64,000 nucleotides of DNA, taken from contig JADKBM010000004.1 in the NCBI GenBank assembly GCA_016715115.1, positions 1,226,829 through 1,290,828 on the forward strand. Reading direction: 5' to 3'. A model generated the notes under the pieces. The model was not told where the DNA came from. It searched no databases and saw nothing but the letters and a program-made list of their open reading frames with translations. A program made the translations under genes and the position numbers. Below are positions 19,167 to 28,504 of this stretch, piece after piece. This stretch comes from Acidobacteriota bacterium (GTDB lineage Bacteria; Acidobacteriota; Blastocatellia; Pyrinomonadales; Pyrinomonadaceae). Position 1 is the first letter of the stretch. Each line of letters begins with the position of its first letter.

Positions 19167-21497
19167 CTAACGGAACAGCTCGTTTCCGAAGATTCTCCTC
19201 AGTCCGGTTCCCTTTATTCCCCAGCGAACGGTAAGCGCTAAATCGCCGCCTGCCTGGAAGAATCTCAAACGGAACGGATGAAGCCCCTTTCGCAATGGAA
19301 CGACGCCGTAGAGAGTCTGAGGCGTATGCATTCCATCGTTGTCGACGACCACCTCGTCGCCTATCGAAAGAACCGCGCCGTCGTCGGATTCAAGTTGAAA
19401 TTCGTAGATACCGTCCGCCGGCACGTTGATGTAGCCGTCGAAGGTCGCGGCAAATGGCAATTTGGGATCGATCTTTTTCGCGAATTGGGGAAGCTGGATC
19501 GATTTCGAATCACCCTTCTCATCGGGCGTCGCGCTACTGATCTCCGCAACCGATTTGAATGATTGTCTGTAAAACGCGAAATTCACGCCTTCGCGCTTTT
19601 CTTTCAATTCGACCGGTTCACGATAGCCGCGACGCAGGATCGTTGCGGCATAAACGACACTTTTGCGTCCGCCGGCCGTCATCACGATCGTTTTGAGTTC
19701 CTTCCTCTCATTGTCCGAAAGCTTGATCTCGAAAGGCGTTTTATACTCGTTCGATTTTTCGTTCGGTTCCGTTCCGTCGAGCGTGTAGAAGATTCGCGCC
19801 GTCGGCATCGGCGGCGTCAGTTCGATCCGCGCCGTATCGGAATCCGCGAGCAGAATGTTGGAAAGCCCGCGCGGTTCGGGTATGCGGTAATTGACGTTCA
19901 TCGCATCGAGCCGCGCGAAATGCTCGGGCAACCGACTGCGGAAATCGTCCCAATTCTTGCCATCGAGCGGCGACCAGACGACCTCGGACAGCGCCAGAAG
20001 ACGCGGGAAGACCATATACTCGACCTTTTCGGGCGTCTTCATATATTCGGTCCAGACGTTGCCTTGCGCGCCGAGGACATACTTCGCTTCGTCCACGGCC
20101 AGCTCTTTCGGGATCGGATTGTACGAATAGACCGTTTCGAGCGAGAGCATATTGCCGATGTTGATCGGTTCGAATTTCGGATCGCCCTGACCGTAATCGA
20201 AATACATAAAATTCGTCGGCGTCATTATTACGTCGTGTTTCGCCTTCGCCGCTTCGATGCCGCCTTTCTCGCCGCGCCAACTCATCACGACCGCGTTCGG
20301 CGCGAGTCCGCCTTCGAGAATCTCGTCCCAACCGATCATTATCTTGCCCTTGGAATTGATGAACTTCTCGATCCGGCGAATGAAATAACTCTGAACCTCG
20401 TGCTCGTCCTTCAGGTTTTCGCGCTTCATCAGATCCTGGACGAAGGCCGATTCCTTCCAATGATCTTTGAGAACTTCGTCGCCGCCGATGTGTATGTAAG
20501 AAGAATCCGGGAAGAGCGCGATGGTTTCATCGAGGACGTCTTCGAGAAACTTGAACGTCGCGTCCGTCGGACAAAACACTTCCTTGAAGATGCCCCACGT
20601 CATCTGCACCTTGTAATCGTAATTCTCCTTGCAGCCGAATTGGGGATACGCCGCGAGCGCCGCCGAACTGTGGCCGGGAAGTTCGATCTCGGGAATGACG
20701 TTGATCTTGCGTGCCTTCGCGTACGCGACAACGTCGCGAATTTCGTCCTGCGTGTAGAATCCTTCGACCGGAATCCCGTCGCCGGTGAAAGTCGGCGAAA
20801 ACCGGCCGACCTGTGTTTGCGGGCGTTTCGATCCGATCTCGGTCAGCCGCGGATACTTCTTGATCTCGATTCGCCAGCCCTGGTCTTCGGTCAGATGCCA
20901 GTGAAATTGATTGAATTTATAGCGCGACATCATATCGATGTACTTCTTGACGAATGAGACCGGCATAAAATGGCGGCCGACGTCGAGATGCATCCCGCGG
21001 TATTTGAAACGCGGCTGATCGACTATCTCGACCGCCGGAACCGTCGCGCGGCCTTTTTCGATCTTCCGCGGGAGCATTTGGAAGAGCGTCTGGAGCGCAT
21101 AGAACATCCCGGCGTTGCCGCGCGCCTTGATTCTTATCTCTTTTTTCGAGACCGTCATCGCGTAGTCTTCTTCGGACGGAATGTTGCCGTTTGCGGCGAG
21201 CCGTTCAAAGACGATCGCTCCCTTCGGAGTCTTTTTCGGGCTGGCGACGAATTCGAGCTTGAAACCGTGATTCTTGAGCAGGAAATCGTTCAGAAACGAA
21301 GCCAGTTCCTGCGCTTCGCGGTCGAGCGTGACGATCTTCGTCTGGTAATTGAACTGAAACTCGCCACGGCCGCGCGTCACCGATTTCGGTCTTGGAATAA
21401 TGTTCAAGGCCGCCATTTCGTTCGTTGACTGCGCAAAGAGCGCCAGTGTCGAAACGCCGAACAGCGAAAGGATTACGATTGCTTTGTTCATAGACAT
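19167..21497 (-). CDS. Beta-N-acetylhexosaminidase, GH20, with C-terminal PA14-like domain
   Basis: Exported beta-N-acetylhexosaminidase, 776 residues, releasing terminal beta-GlcNAc or GalNAc. A signal peptide (VILSLFGVSTLALFAQS) leads to the alpha/beta GH20b domain (NIIPRPKSVTRGRGEFQF) and the TIM barrel with FHWHLTEDQGWRIEIKKYP and the catalytic Asp-Glu pair in IHIGGDEVLKDHW. A fibronectin/CHB_HEX_C-like segment (PTARIFYTLDGTEPN) follows. A C-terminal PA14-type module (FAATFDGYINVPADGIYEFQ, LESDDGAVLSIGDEVVVDN) probably binds carbohydrate. First gene of the glycan operon. The intergenic space before GH109 holds the REP-like pair. Confidence 0.95.
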   Translation of the reverse strand: MSMNKAIVILSLFGVSTLALFAQSTNEMAALNIIPRPKSVTRGRGEFQFNYQTKIVTLDREAQELASFLNDFLLKNHGFKLEFVASPKKTPKGAIVFERLAANGNIPSEEDYAMTVSKKEIRIKARGNAGMFYALQTLFQMLPRKIEKGRATVPAVEIVDQPRFKYRGMHLDVGRHFMPVSFVKKYIDMMSRYKFNQFHWHLTEDQGWRIEIKKYPRLTEIGSKRPQTQVGRFSPTFTGDGIPVEGFYTQDEIRDVVAYAKARKINVIPEIELPGHSSAALAAYPQFGCKENYDYKVQMTWGIFKEVFCPTDATFKFLEDVLDETIALFPDSSYIHIGGDEVLKDHWKESAFVQDLMKRENLKDEHEVQSYFIRRIEKFINSKGKIMIGWDEILEGGLAPNAVVMSWRGEKGGIEAAKAKHDVIMTPTNFMYFDYGQGDPKFEPINIGNMLSLETVYSYNPIPKELAVDEAKYVLGAQGNVWTEYMKTPEKVEYMVFPRLLALSEVVWSPLDGKNWDDFRSRLPEHFARLDAMNVNYRIPEPRGLSNILLADSDTARIELTPPMPTARIFYTLDGTEPNEKSNEYKTPFEIKLSDNERKELKTIVMTAGGRKSVVYAATILRRGYREPVELKEKREGVNFAFYRQSFKSVAEISSATPDEKGDSKSIQLPQFAKKIDPKLPFAATFDGYINVPADGIYEFQLESDDGAVLSIGDEVVVDNDGMHTPQTLYGVVPLRKGLHPFRLRFFQAGGDLALTVRWGIKGTGLRRIFGNELFR

Positions 21498-21593
21498 TTT
21501 GATCGAACCAGTCAGATTTCTAAGTTAGTTCAAAGCGCCATTTCAATCAAACCGAGCGGTCGCGATGAGTGTTCGAAACAGCAACGACGACAC

Positions 21594-21626
21594 AAAAAAA
21601 GAGGCAAAGCTCTTCGCATTTGCCTC
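21594..21626 (-). terminator. Rho-independent terminator of the glyoxylate genes
   Basis: Perfect 8-bp stem GAGGCAAA (21601-21608) with TTTGCCTC (21619-21626) and a 10-base loop, followed on the minus strand by seven T residues. It lies 55 bases beyond the aceA stop. Confidence 0.88.
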
Positions 21627-21680
21627 AATGAAGGTTGAAACTTCCGACCGCCGGCACGCGGCCGGGTCATTCAACAGACG

Positions 21681-22997
21681 TCAAACCGGCATCGCCATAC
21701 CGGAAACGGGTTTCACAACTTCTTCGTCGAACTGCTCTTCTTCGGTCGATCCCTTGAGAGCGGTCATCGACGAAACTCCACCCGCAATGACCTGGGTCAC
21801 GGCATCGAAATATCCGGTACCGACGAACGACTGATGCTTCGTCGCCCGGTAACCGTCGACCTCGAGCGAGAATTCGTGCTCCTGAAGTTTGGCGTATGCC
21901 GTCATTCCCTGATCGCGATAGTCACGCGCGAGTTCGAACATCGTCATATTCAGCGCGTGGAAACCGGCGAGAGTGATGAACTGGAACTTGTATCCCATTT
22001 CGCCGAGTTCCTTCTGGAATTTGGCGATCGTTTCATCCGAAAGCTGCTTTTTCCAGTTGAACGACGGCGAACAGTTGTAGGCCAGCATCTTGCCCGGGTA
22101 TATCGCGTGGATCGCGTCCGCGAAACGACGCGCTTCGTCGAGATCCGGATGCGCCGTTTCGCACCAGATCAGGTCGGCGTAAGGCGCGTAGGAAAGACCG
22201 CGCGAGATCGCTTGATCGATTCCGCTGTGCACGCGATGAAATCCCTCGACGGTCCGTTCGCCGGTGCAGAAGGGTTTGTCGCGGTCGTCGACGTCCGACG
22301 TCAGAAGATCCGCGGCATTGGCGTCGGTCCGCGCGACCAGAACGGACGGGACGCCGCAGACGTCGGCCGCCAGTCGTGCCGCGACCAGTTTCTGCACGGC
22401 CTCCTGAGTCGGAACGAGAACTTTGCCGCCGAGATGGCCGCATTTCTTTGCCGACGAGAGTTGATCCTCGAAATGGACGCCAGCGGCGCCGGCTTCGATC
22501 ATCTGTTTCATCAGTTCGAAGGCGTTCAGGTTTCCGCCGAATCCGGCTTCGGCATCGGCGAGGATCGGCGCGAACCAATATGTGCCGTTCTTGCCTTCGG
22601 CGGCATAGATCTGGTCTGAACGCTGCAGCGAATTATTGATCTTGCGGACAAGTTCGGGGACGCTGTGCGCCGGATAAAGGCTCTGGTCCGGATACATCTG
22701 TCCGGAGACGTTGGCGTCCGCGGCAACCTGCCATCCGCTGCAATAGATCGCCGGCAGACCGGCCTGAACCTGCTGAATCGCCTGACCGCCGGTCAAAGCG
22801 CCGAGCGCGTTGACGTATTCCTTTGTCTTCATCAGGTCCCAAAGGCGTTCGGCGCCGAGTTTGGCGAGTGTGTATTCGATCTTTACGGTTCCACGAAGGC
22901 GAAGAACGTCTTCCACCGAATATGGCCGTTTGATACCTTCCCAACGCGGGTTTTCCGCCCAGTCTTTCTTGATTTCCTGAATCTGTTCGTTGTTCAT
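21681..22997 (-). CDS. aceA: Isocitrate lyase
   Basis: Splits isocitrate into glyoxylate and succinate, the first step of the glyoxylate shunt for growth on acetate or fatty acids. It has 438 residues from ATG 22997, chosen because GAGGAGG lies 8 bases upstream; the frame is open 16 codons further but without a ribosome site. The signature [16 protein letters not shown] near residues 177-192 contains the catalytic Cys. [27 protein letters not shown] and [13 protein letters not shown] (substrate binding) are also present. It follows malate synthase by 34 bases and ends in a strong terminator, so the two form an aceBA operon. Confidence 0.97.
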   Translation of the reverse strand: MNNEQIQEIKKDWAENPRWEGIKRPYSVEDVLRLRGTVKIEYTLAKLGAERLWDLMKTKEYVNALGALTGGQAIQQVQAGLPAIYCSGWQVAADANVSGQMYPDQSLYPAHSVPELVRKINNSLQRSDQIYAAEGKNGTYWFAPILADAEAGFGGNLNAFELMKQMIEAGAAGVHFEDQLSSAKKCGHLGGKVLVPTQEAVQKLVAARLAADVCGVPSVLVARTDANAADLLTSDVDDRDKPFCTGERTVEGFHRVHSGIDQAISRGLSYAPYADLIWCETAHPDLDEARRFADAIHAIYPGKMLAYNCSPSFNWKKQLSDETIAKFQKELGEMGYKFQFITLAGFHALNMTMFELARDYRDQGMTAYAKLQEHEFSLEVDGYRATKHQSFVGTGYFDAVTQVIAGGVSSMTALKGSTEEEQFDEEVVKPVSGMAMPV

Positions 22998-23031
22998 AAT
23001 GTTCTCCTCCTCAGTTTTGTTGATTGCTTGC

Positions 23032-24603
23032 TCATATCGGATCAAACTGGCCCAAAATGATCATTTCTTCGCTGATGCGTCGTGCTTCCGTCAGCGTCTC
23101 GCGCAGTTCGACCGGCGATTCGCCGACGAGTCTCTCCAATTCCTCATCAAAAATCTGCGAGATGACTTCCGGCGTGTGCGTGACCGGCGCGTCGTTCTCG
23201 TCGACGATGCGAACCTCGTCGCGGTGCGCCATTCGCTGTGCGATCATCAACCGGTAAATGCGGTCGGTCGCAAGATCCTCCATATAACCGTCGAGCAACG
23301 ACGCGCCTTTGCCGTTCAGAACTCCGTTCCGGTAACGGATCACGGTTCGAACTGCGGCGCGGGTTCCAGCGACAGTCTTGCGCCCGACATCTTCGGGAAT
23401 CGGACGCAGATCCGGGAATCGCTCGACGCCTTCTTTCCGAAACGAAATCTGGTTTGGCTCGGGAAACTGCGCTACCGCGATCGGGTTCTGATCCGGATGA
23501 CCGGTCCAGGCGCCGTCCATTCCGACAGCGGCCTCGTTGTGCTTGTCCGCTTCCAGCACCCGTAGAGCCCGTTCATTGAGTTCCTCATCAAGCCGATTCG
23601 GATAAAGCGCGGTCATTCCGCCGATCGCGAGCGCGCCGTGCTTGTGGCAGATCTCTACCAGGAGTTCGCGGAGATTCTGGAAAAACGGAACGTCCGTCGG
23701 AATCGTATTGCGGTCGGGCAGCACCCAATCCTTGTCAGACAGATTGAAGTTGATGAGCGACGCCATATAGTCCCAGCGGCCGAGGTTCAGGCCGAGGATA
23801 TGCTCGCGCAGGTTGTAAAGGAATTCCTCCATTTGAAACGCGAACGGATGCGACTCGACAAGCGCGAAGCACTTGATGAAGCCGCGTTCCCAACCGAGCT
23901 TGTCTTCGATCCTTTGAAACAGATCGCGCCAGAAAAAGGCCTCTTCGGCAGACTCGGTCTTCGGGATATAGAACGTCAGATTGTGTTTCAGTTTGGATCG
24001 TTCGACGCCGAGCGCGATGCGGACCGCGTCATAAACCGAAGCGGAGAGAAGTTCGTCGGCGAAGATCCCGGCCTGGCTCAGATGAAGGCCGCGGAGACGG
24101 ATCATCGACACGGTCTTGCTCGAGTTGATCGGAACCCGCCGGTCGCGTTTGAAATCGTAATATGTCAGCGTCCCGTGCAGCGCCGCGAGCGAATTCGAGA
24201 TGCCGATCTCAAGGTGTTCCCAGGTGTTTGCCATCGAATCCTCGAGATCGATCATCACGCCCGGCGCGCCCGAATTCAGCATTTTTACGACCAACTCTGC
24301 ATCGTCGGCCGGTCCGGTCATTTGATTGCGCTGATCTTTGATGTATTCGGGAAGTTCGATCTTCCAACTCCCGGTCGTCGCCGGGGAATCGAGCAGATAA
24401 CCGGGCTTGTCGCCATTGAGCGAGCGCTCGAGAACGTCGCGGCGTTTCCGCACCAGATTCTGCTGACGCGGCGTGAATTCGGGATGCAGTTCGGAAAGCA
24501 GGCCGAACAACTCGGGCGAGAATTCTCTTTTCGGGTCAAAATTCGGCGGCGCTTGGTTCACACGTGATTCTACCTGTCGCTCCAGCCGGGCTTGTAATGT
24601 CAT
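23032..24603 (-). CDS. aceB: Malate synthase A
   Basis: Condenses glyoxylate with acetyl-CoA to malate, the second glyoxylate-shunt step. It has 523 residues, the isoform-A length. Conserved parts: [17 protein letters not shown] (acid residues near the Mg site), [60 protein letters not shown] and [17 protein letters not shown] 24603 has an AGGAG site 4 bases upstream. A palindromic candidate operator lies 12-31 bases upstream of the start, and the divergent IclR-type gene is 179 bases away. Confidence 0.97.
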   Translation of the reverse strand: MTLQARLERQVESRVNQAPPNFDPKREFSPELFGLLSELHPEFTPRQQNLVRKRRDVLERSLNGDKPGYLLDSPATTGSWKIELPEYIKDQRNQMTGPADDAELVVKMLNSGAPGVMIDLEDSMANTWEHLEIGISNSLAALHGTLTYYDFKRDRRVPINSSKTVSMIRLRGLHLSQAGIFADELLSASVYDAVRIALGVERSKLKHNLTFYIPKTESAEEAFFWRDLFQRIEDKLGWERGFIKCFALVESHPFAFQMEEFLYNLREHILGLNLGRWDYMASLINFNLSDKDWVLPDRNTIPTDVPFFQNLRELLVEICHKHGALAIGGMTALYPNRLDEELNERALRVLEADKHNEAAVGMDGAWTGHPDQNPIAVAQFPEPNQISFRKEGVERFPDLRPIPEDVGRKTVAGTRAAVRTVIRYRNGVLNGKGASLLDGYMEDLATDRIYRLMIAQRMAHRDEVRIVDENDAPVTHTPEVISQIFDEELERLVGESPVELRETLTEARRISEEMIILGQFDPI

Positions 24604-24614
24604 AGCATCTCCTT

Positions 24615-24634
24615 TTGTTCAAGATAGTGAACAA
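24615..24634. promoter_or_regulatory. Candidate IclR-type operator in the aceB leader
   Basis: Perfect 7-bp inverted repeat TTGTTCA / TGAACAA with a 6-base centre. An overlapping second one (GAACA, 2 bases, TGTTC at 24629-24640) extends it. It sits between the aceB ribosome site and a possible promoter on the minus strand (TTGCAT, 16-base spacer, TAGATT). Binding by the adjacent IclR-family protein is inferred from position and symmetry only. Confidence 0.6.
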
Positions 24635-24782
24635 CTGTTCGAAATAGCGTTCTCTTTTTAATCTACAGTGAGTTTTGACGGATGCAAGTTATATTTTGAT
24701 TGCATTCATTATATTGAACACTTTTTCACAATCTTGAATTGGTTTTGCGGATTTGCTCAAAAAGAACTACGCTTTTCTTGAG

Positions 24783-25553
24783 ATGTCAGAAGAAAAATCG
24801 TCCAGCGCGGTGGCTCGGGCTCTCTCTATGCTTGAGCTTGTCGCAGAAAGCGGAAACGGATTGAGCAACTCAGATCTTAGCCGCCGTCTGAAGATCCCCA
24901 GAAGCTCCGCGAGTTACATTCTTCGCGTGCTTGAAAAGCGCGATTATCTGCGCCGCGATGCCGGCGGACGGTATCGTCTCGGACTTAAGCTGATGAGCCT
25001 GACCGGCGGCGCGGTCTTTCATATGGATGTCCGCGAGGCCGCCAAACCGATATTGGCGGACTTTCTGAAAAAGAGCCGGTTGCCGGAAGTGCATCTTGCG
25101 GTTCTCGACAACGGACGCGCCGTCTATATCGAAAAACTGGAGAGCGAAACCAGTTTCATCAAGATGGACATTTGGGTCGGCCACCGTTTGCCGGTGCATA
25201 CTACGGCCATCGGCAAGGTGCTTGTCTCATATCTTCCCGATGATCAGATCCTGGGCATCCTCGAGGAACGGGGAATGGAGCGGAAAACGAAACGCTCGAT
25301 CACGTCACCGACCAAATTTCTGCGCGAAGCGGCGCGCGTCCGCCAGTATGGATTCGCGGTCGATAATGAGGAGAATTCGGAAAGCGTGCGTTGTATCGCC
25401 GCACCTATCTTTGACGCGAACGGGGCTGTGCTGGCGGCGCTCGGGACGTCAGCCGTCGTGCTTCACATCAGCGAGGAGCAGTTGCCGAAGATCGTTCAAC
25501 TGGTCAAGATGGCCGCCGCAAAACTCTCGGCTCAAATGGGGTTTATCGGATAG
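24783..25553 (+). CDS. IclR-family transcriptional regulator, likely of the glyoxylate operon
   Basis: IclR-type regulator of 256 residues from ATG 24783 (an upstream in-frame ATG at 24753 would add ten codons). The N-terminal winged helix (AVARALSMLELVAES, LSRRLKIPRSSASYILRVLEKRDYLRR) binds DNA. The C-terminal IclR effector domain has LPVHTTAIGKVLVSYLP, the conserved THTAIGK-like ligand loop, and VRCIAAPIFDANGAVLAALG. It is divergent from aceB-aceA, the classic arrangement for IclR control of the shunt; effectors in E. coli are glyoxylate and pyruvate. Repression or activation here cannot be told from sequence. Confidence 0.88.
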   Translation: MSEEKSSSAVARALSMLELVAESGNGLSNSDLSRRLKIPRSSASYILRVLEKRDYLRRDAGGRYRLGLKLMSLTGGAVFHMDVREAAKPILADFLKKSRLPEVHLAVLDNGRAVYIEKLESETSFIKMDIWVGHRLPVHTTAIGKVLVSYLPDDQILGILEERGMERKTKRSITSPTKFLREAARVRQYGFAVDNEENSESVRCIAAPIFDANGAVLAALGTSAVVLHISEEQLPKIVQLVKMAAAKLSAQMGFIG

Positions 25554-25583
25554 ATCTCGCGATTGGCTTCTCTAAGGCGCTCA

Positions 25584-26570
25584 TCAGCGTAGAGTCTCGA
25601 GGAAATCGACCAGCTCGGGCGGCAGCGATGCCGTGAAATTAAGGCGTTCGCCGGAAACGGGATGCGTAAATGACAGCTTTTCGGCGTGCAGGAAAAACCG
25701 TCCGAGGTCCGCGATCGCCTTGCGTATCGTCAGATCGTGAACCGTCCTGTCGCGCCCCGCGTTGTAGGTCTCGTCGCCGACGATCGGATGATTGATATTC
25801 GCCATATGAACGCGGATCTGATGCGTGCGGCCGGTTTTGATCTCGACGGCGACGAGCGTGAACTTCGCAAAGCGCTTTTTGACCTTCCAAAGTGACAGCG
25901 CGTACCGGCCGTGCGCGCGAACCGCCATTTTCGTGCGGTTGTGCTTTTCCCTGGCGATCGGTGCCTCGATCTCTCCAAAATCAACTTCGGGTTCACCGTG
26001 AACGAGCGCGACGTAAGACTTGAAAACGTTCCGTTCGCGAAACTGCTCACCGAGCTTGTCCAGAATCTCTTCCGATTTTGCGACGACCATCAGGCCCGAA
26101 GTGTCTTTGTCGAGGCGGTGGACGATTCCGATCTTGGATTTTATGTTTTGGATCTTGGATTGTTCACTAAGCTCTGAGTCTTGGCTCAAACTGCCGATTC
26201 CGAAATGGTAGGCGAGAGCGTTCGCGAGTGTGCCCGAAGAGATTCCGGTGCCCGGATGGACGACCATTCCGGACGGTTTATTTACCACGGCGAGATGTTC
26301 GTCCTCGTAAACAACGTTTAGAGGTATCTCTTCCGGCTCAAAGATATCCGCCGGAAGTTCGGTCAGTTCGATCTCGACCTCTTCGTTTCCACGGAGTTTG
26401 AGCGACGCTTTGGCGATCTTTTCATTGACGAGGCAGTCGCCGTCGGTGATGAGTTTTTGGAGCCGCGAACGCGACCAGCCCTCGACGTTTTCCGCGAGAA
26501 AAGCATCGAGCCGCTTTCCGGCATCTTCGGGTCGGGCGGCAAAGAGTAATGTCGTATTGTCGTCTTTCAC
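25584..26570 (-). CDS. RluD-family 23S rRNA pseudouridine synthase with heptamer-repeat insertion
   Basis: Pseudouridine synthase of the RsuA/RluA family, 328 residues, starting at GTG 26570. An S4 RNA-binding domain (about 17-75: GKRLDAFLAENVEGWSRSRLQ) precedes the catalytic domain with HRLDKDTSG (151-159; Asp 155 is the catalytic residue), KSYVALVHG and TGRTHQIRVHMA. It modifies uridines in 23S rRNA, with RluD or RluA-like target choice unknown. Residues about 124-147 are an extra loop whose end (SKIQNIKSKI) is translated heptamer repeat just before the active-site motif; the frame stays open. First gene of the following lgt-lspA block may be separate. Confidence 0.93.
   Translation of the reverse strand: MKDDNTTLLFAARPEDAGKRLDAFLAENVEGWSRSRLQKLITDGDCLVNEKIAKASLKLRGNEEVEIELTELPADIFEPEEIPLNVVYEDEHLAVVNKPSGMVVHPGTGISSGTLANALAYHFGIGSLSQDSELSEQSKIQNIKSKIGIVHRLDKDTSGLMVVAKSEEILDKLGEQFRERNVFKSYVALVHGEPEVDFGEIEAPIAREKHNRTKMAVRAHGRYALSLWKVKKRFAKFTLVAVEIKTGRTHQIRVHMANINHPIVGDETYNAGRDRTVHDLTIRKAIADLGRFFLHAEKLSFTHPVSGERLNFTASLPPELVDFLETLR
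26129..26201. repeat. Heptamer repeat inside the pseudouridine synthase gene
   Basis: Degenerate 7-bp units (ATCTTGG, ATTTTAT, GTTTTGG, ATCTTGG, ATTGTTC on the plus strand). They code SKIQNIKSKI on the minus strand, in the variable loop ahead of the catalytic HRLDKDTSG box. Confidence 0.7.
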
Positions 26571-26626
26571 ACGATAAGGATATCAGTAATGTCGATTTCG
26601 CGAAGTTCGGATTTGAATGAGTTGGC

Positions 26627-27439
26627 CTAGGCGGCATCGTCAATGGCAAGCGTTTTACGGCGCTTCAATCTCACAATCATAAAGACAACCGCCCCGATCG
26701 CGACAAGAAGACTGATGATCTGCGATGTCGAAAGTCCGAGAATCGGGTTGAGCCCGAGCAGATTGCCGCGCGGATCGTCTCGCAAAAACTCGACCGCGAA
26801 GCGCCAAATTCCGTAGATGATTCCGTAAGCTATCAAGACTTGTCCGTCAAACTTCTTGTGCCGGTGCAGATAGACCAGAATGCCGAACACTATCAGCATC
26901 ACGAACGACTCGTAAAGCTGTGTCGGATGAAGGTACAAATCAGCCCCATCGGGACCGTAAACCGGCACTCCGGTAAACTCATGGCCCTTCTCGGAAAAAT
27001 GCACGCCCCAGGGCAGATGCGTTTCTTTGCCCCAACAGCAACCCGCCGAAAAGCAGCCCTGGCGACCGAAAAACTGCCCGAGCGCGACGCCCGGCGCGAA
27101 CGCGTCGCCGACCTTCCAGAACGGCATTTTGTAATAGAGAGACATCCCGACGACGGTGAAAAGTCCGCCAAGAAAACCGCCGTAATAAACGCCGCCCGAA
27201 CGCAGAAAGTCGAGAGAGAAGATATCGACGTGATCGTCGACAAAGAACATCAGCAATTTCGATCCGAGCAGCGCTCCGATCAGCGTCCAGAGTCCCAGAT
27301 CATACATCCGATCACGCGAGAGTCCGTCGCGCGCGCCCAAACGGGACGCGGCGAACAGTCCGAGCATCATCCCGAGCGCGAGAAAAACGCCATAGGTATG
27401 GACCGGGAAATTGCCAATTCTGATGAGTTCGGGAAACAA
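26627..27439 (-). CDS. lgt: Prolipoprotein diacylglyceryl transferase
   Basis: Integral membrane enzyme that adds diacylglycerol to the lipobox Cys of prolipoproteins, the first lipoprotein-maturation step. It has 270 residues with about seven TM helices. Hallmarks: FPVHTYGVFLALGM, SGGVYYGGFLGG, GQFFGRQGCFSAGCCWG (the region with the conserved Arg and Gly-rich loop), HPTQLYES and EFLRDDPRGN. The start appears to be TTG 27439 directly abutting a heptamer-repeat tract, with no clear ribosome site. It stands 83 bases after lspA on the same strand, so the first two lipoprotein-processing steps are encoded together. Confidence 0.96.
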   Translation of the reverse strand: MFPELIRIGNFPVHTYGVFLALGMMLGLFAASRLGARDGLSRDRMYDLGLWTLIGALLGSKLLMFFVDDHVDIFSLDFLRSGGVYYGGFLGGLFTVVGMSLYYKMPFWKVGDAFAPGVALGQFFGRQGCFSAGCCWGKETHLPWGVHFSEKGHEFTGVPVYGPDGADLYLHPTQLYESFVMLIVFGILVYLHRHKKFDGQVLIAYGIIYGIWRFAVEFLRDDPRGNLLGLNPILGLSTSQIISLLVAIGAVVFMIVRLKRRKTLAIDDAA

Positions 27440-27521
27440 AGCAATTTGCGATTTGCGATTTCTGATTTGCGATATTTGGATTCAGAAGAGAAATCCCAAA
27501 TCACAGATCCTCAAATCCAGA
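27440..27521. repeat. Heptamer-period repeat tract between lspA and lgt
   Basis: Units CAATTTG, CGATTTG, CGATTTC, TGATTTG, CGATATT, TGGATTC then AAATCCC, AAATCAC and similar, mostly 7 bases apart and with both orientations. The tract fills the whole lspA-lgt spacer and replaces any usual leader before the lgt TTG codon. Confidence 0.75.
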
Positions 27522-28019
27522 TCAGTTCTTCTCCTCTTTTCTTGTTAGGAACATATCGATGATCAGCAAAGCCGCACCAGCGACGATCGCCGCATCGGCG
27601 ACGTTGAACGTCGGGTAATGCCAACCGCCGATGTGGACGTCGATAAAATCCACCACGTATCCGAGTCGCGAGCGATCGGTAACATTGCCGACGATGCCGG
27701 CAAGAAGCAACGCGAGACTTCCGAGAACGCGATCATCCGAACGCGGCGTCTTCCAGAAGAAGTAGAGAACAAGCGTCGCCGCGATGAACGCGACGGCCGA
27801 GAGCGCCCAACGCCCGGTGCTCCCGTGATCGTCGAACATCGAGAATGCAACGCCCGTATTTTCCGCGTAGGCAAAGTTGAGAAGCCCCGGAATCACCGGG
27901 ACATCCTCCTGCAAACGCAAACGGCTCTGCGCCCACGCCTTGGTCGTCTGGTCGATCATAAAGACCGCCGCCGAAGCCGCGAGATACCCGAGCTTCCAAA
28001 AGAAATCTTTCTTGTTCAC
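27522..28019 (-). CDS. lspA: Lipoprotein signal peptidase (signal peptidase II)
   Basis: Membrane aspartyl protease that cleaves the signal peptide of diacylated prolipoproteins. It has 165 residues, normal length, starting at GTG 28019. Four TM helices; the catalytic aspartates are Asp 115 in GNVTDR and Asp 142 in YPTFNVADAAI. The NFAYAENTGVAFSMF stretch is the conserved Asn-Thr-Gly box. It precedes lgt on the same strand; the pair makes functional sense. Confidence 0.96.
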   Translation of the reverse strand: MNKKDFFWKLGYLAASAAVFMIDQTTKAWAQSRLRLQEDVPVIPGLLNFAYAENTGVAFSMFDDHGSTGRWALSAVAFIAATLVLYFFWKTPRSDDRVLGSLALLLAGIVGNVTDRSRLGYVVDFIDVHIGGWHYPTFNVADAAIVAGAALLIIDMFLTRKEEKN

Positions 28020-28025
28020 AAATCC

Positions 28026-28451
28026 CTACTCAGTATACGGAAAAATCCGTTTCGGCGCTTTGTATCGTCGCCACCAATCCGCGTAACAAACGTCCGTACA
28101 GCCGATCGCGTATGTCACGACCTTCCATCTGGCGCCAGTTTTCTTCAGCAGAGCGAAAAAGTTGTTGTCGAACATATCGGCGTCGATCGCTTCCTGATAT
28201 CCCGTATTCCGATAATCCGGACGTTCGCCCGCAGTGTTTTGCGGATCGCCCGAGACAAACGCCCAAACACCGGAAACTCTGAGATTCTCAACGTTGAAGA
28301 CGATCTTTTGTTTCAACTCTTTCTCAACCGGAACACGCAGAGAGTTGAGGATCGCGGTTCGTTCCGCGGAACCCTTCTCAGGCGTGTAAACCGTTTGCGC
28401 CGCGGCTGTCATCGCGCCGATCGACAGAATCAATACGATCTTGCTTAACAT
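28026..28451 (-). CDS. Hypothetical exported protein, 141 residues
   Basis: Unrecognised. Start chosen at ATG 28451, which has GAGGG about 5 bases upstream and gives a clean signal peptide (MLSKIVLILSIGAMTAAAQ); an upstream in-frame start lacks these. The mature part has a Trp/Tyr-rich C-terminus with a Cys pair in GCTDVCYADWWRRY, and GVWAFVSGDPQNTAG, which resembles small exported proteins that sense or cap an SH3-like fold. No enzyme motif. It ends 6 bases before lspA and could be cotranscribed with it. Confidence 0.65.
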   Translation of the reverse strand: MLSKIVLILSIGAMTAAAQTVYTPEKGSAERTAILNSLRVPVEKELKQKIVFNVENLRVSGVWAFVSGDPQNTAGERPDYRNTGYQEAIDADMFDNNFFALLKKTGARWKVVTYAIGCTDVCYADWWRRYKAPKRIFPYTE

Positions 28452-28504
28452 ACATCCCTCACAATCGCCGGAACCGTGTTCCGCGCGGTACATTTAATCC
28501 TCGG

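Noticed and set aside
19563..20957. Long plus-strand frame (464 codons) opposite the GH20 gene
   Set aside because: It lies fully antisense to a clear GH20 gene, has biased Arg/Asp/Phe-rich content typical of shadow frames in GC-rich DNA, and no ribosome site or family.
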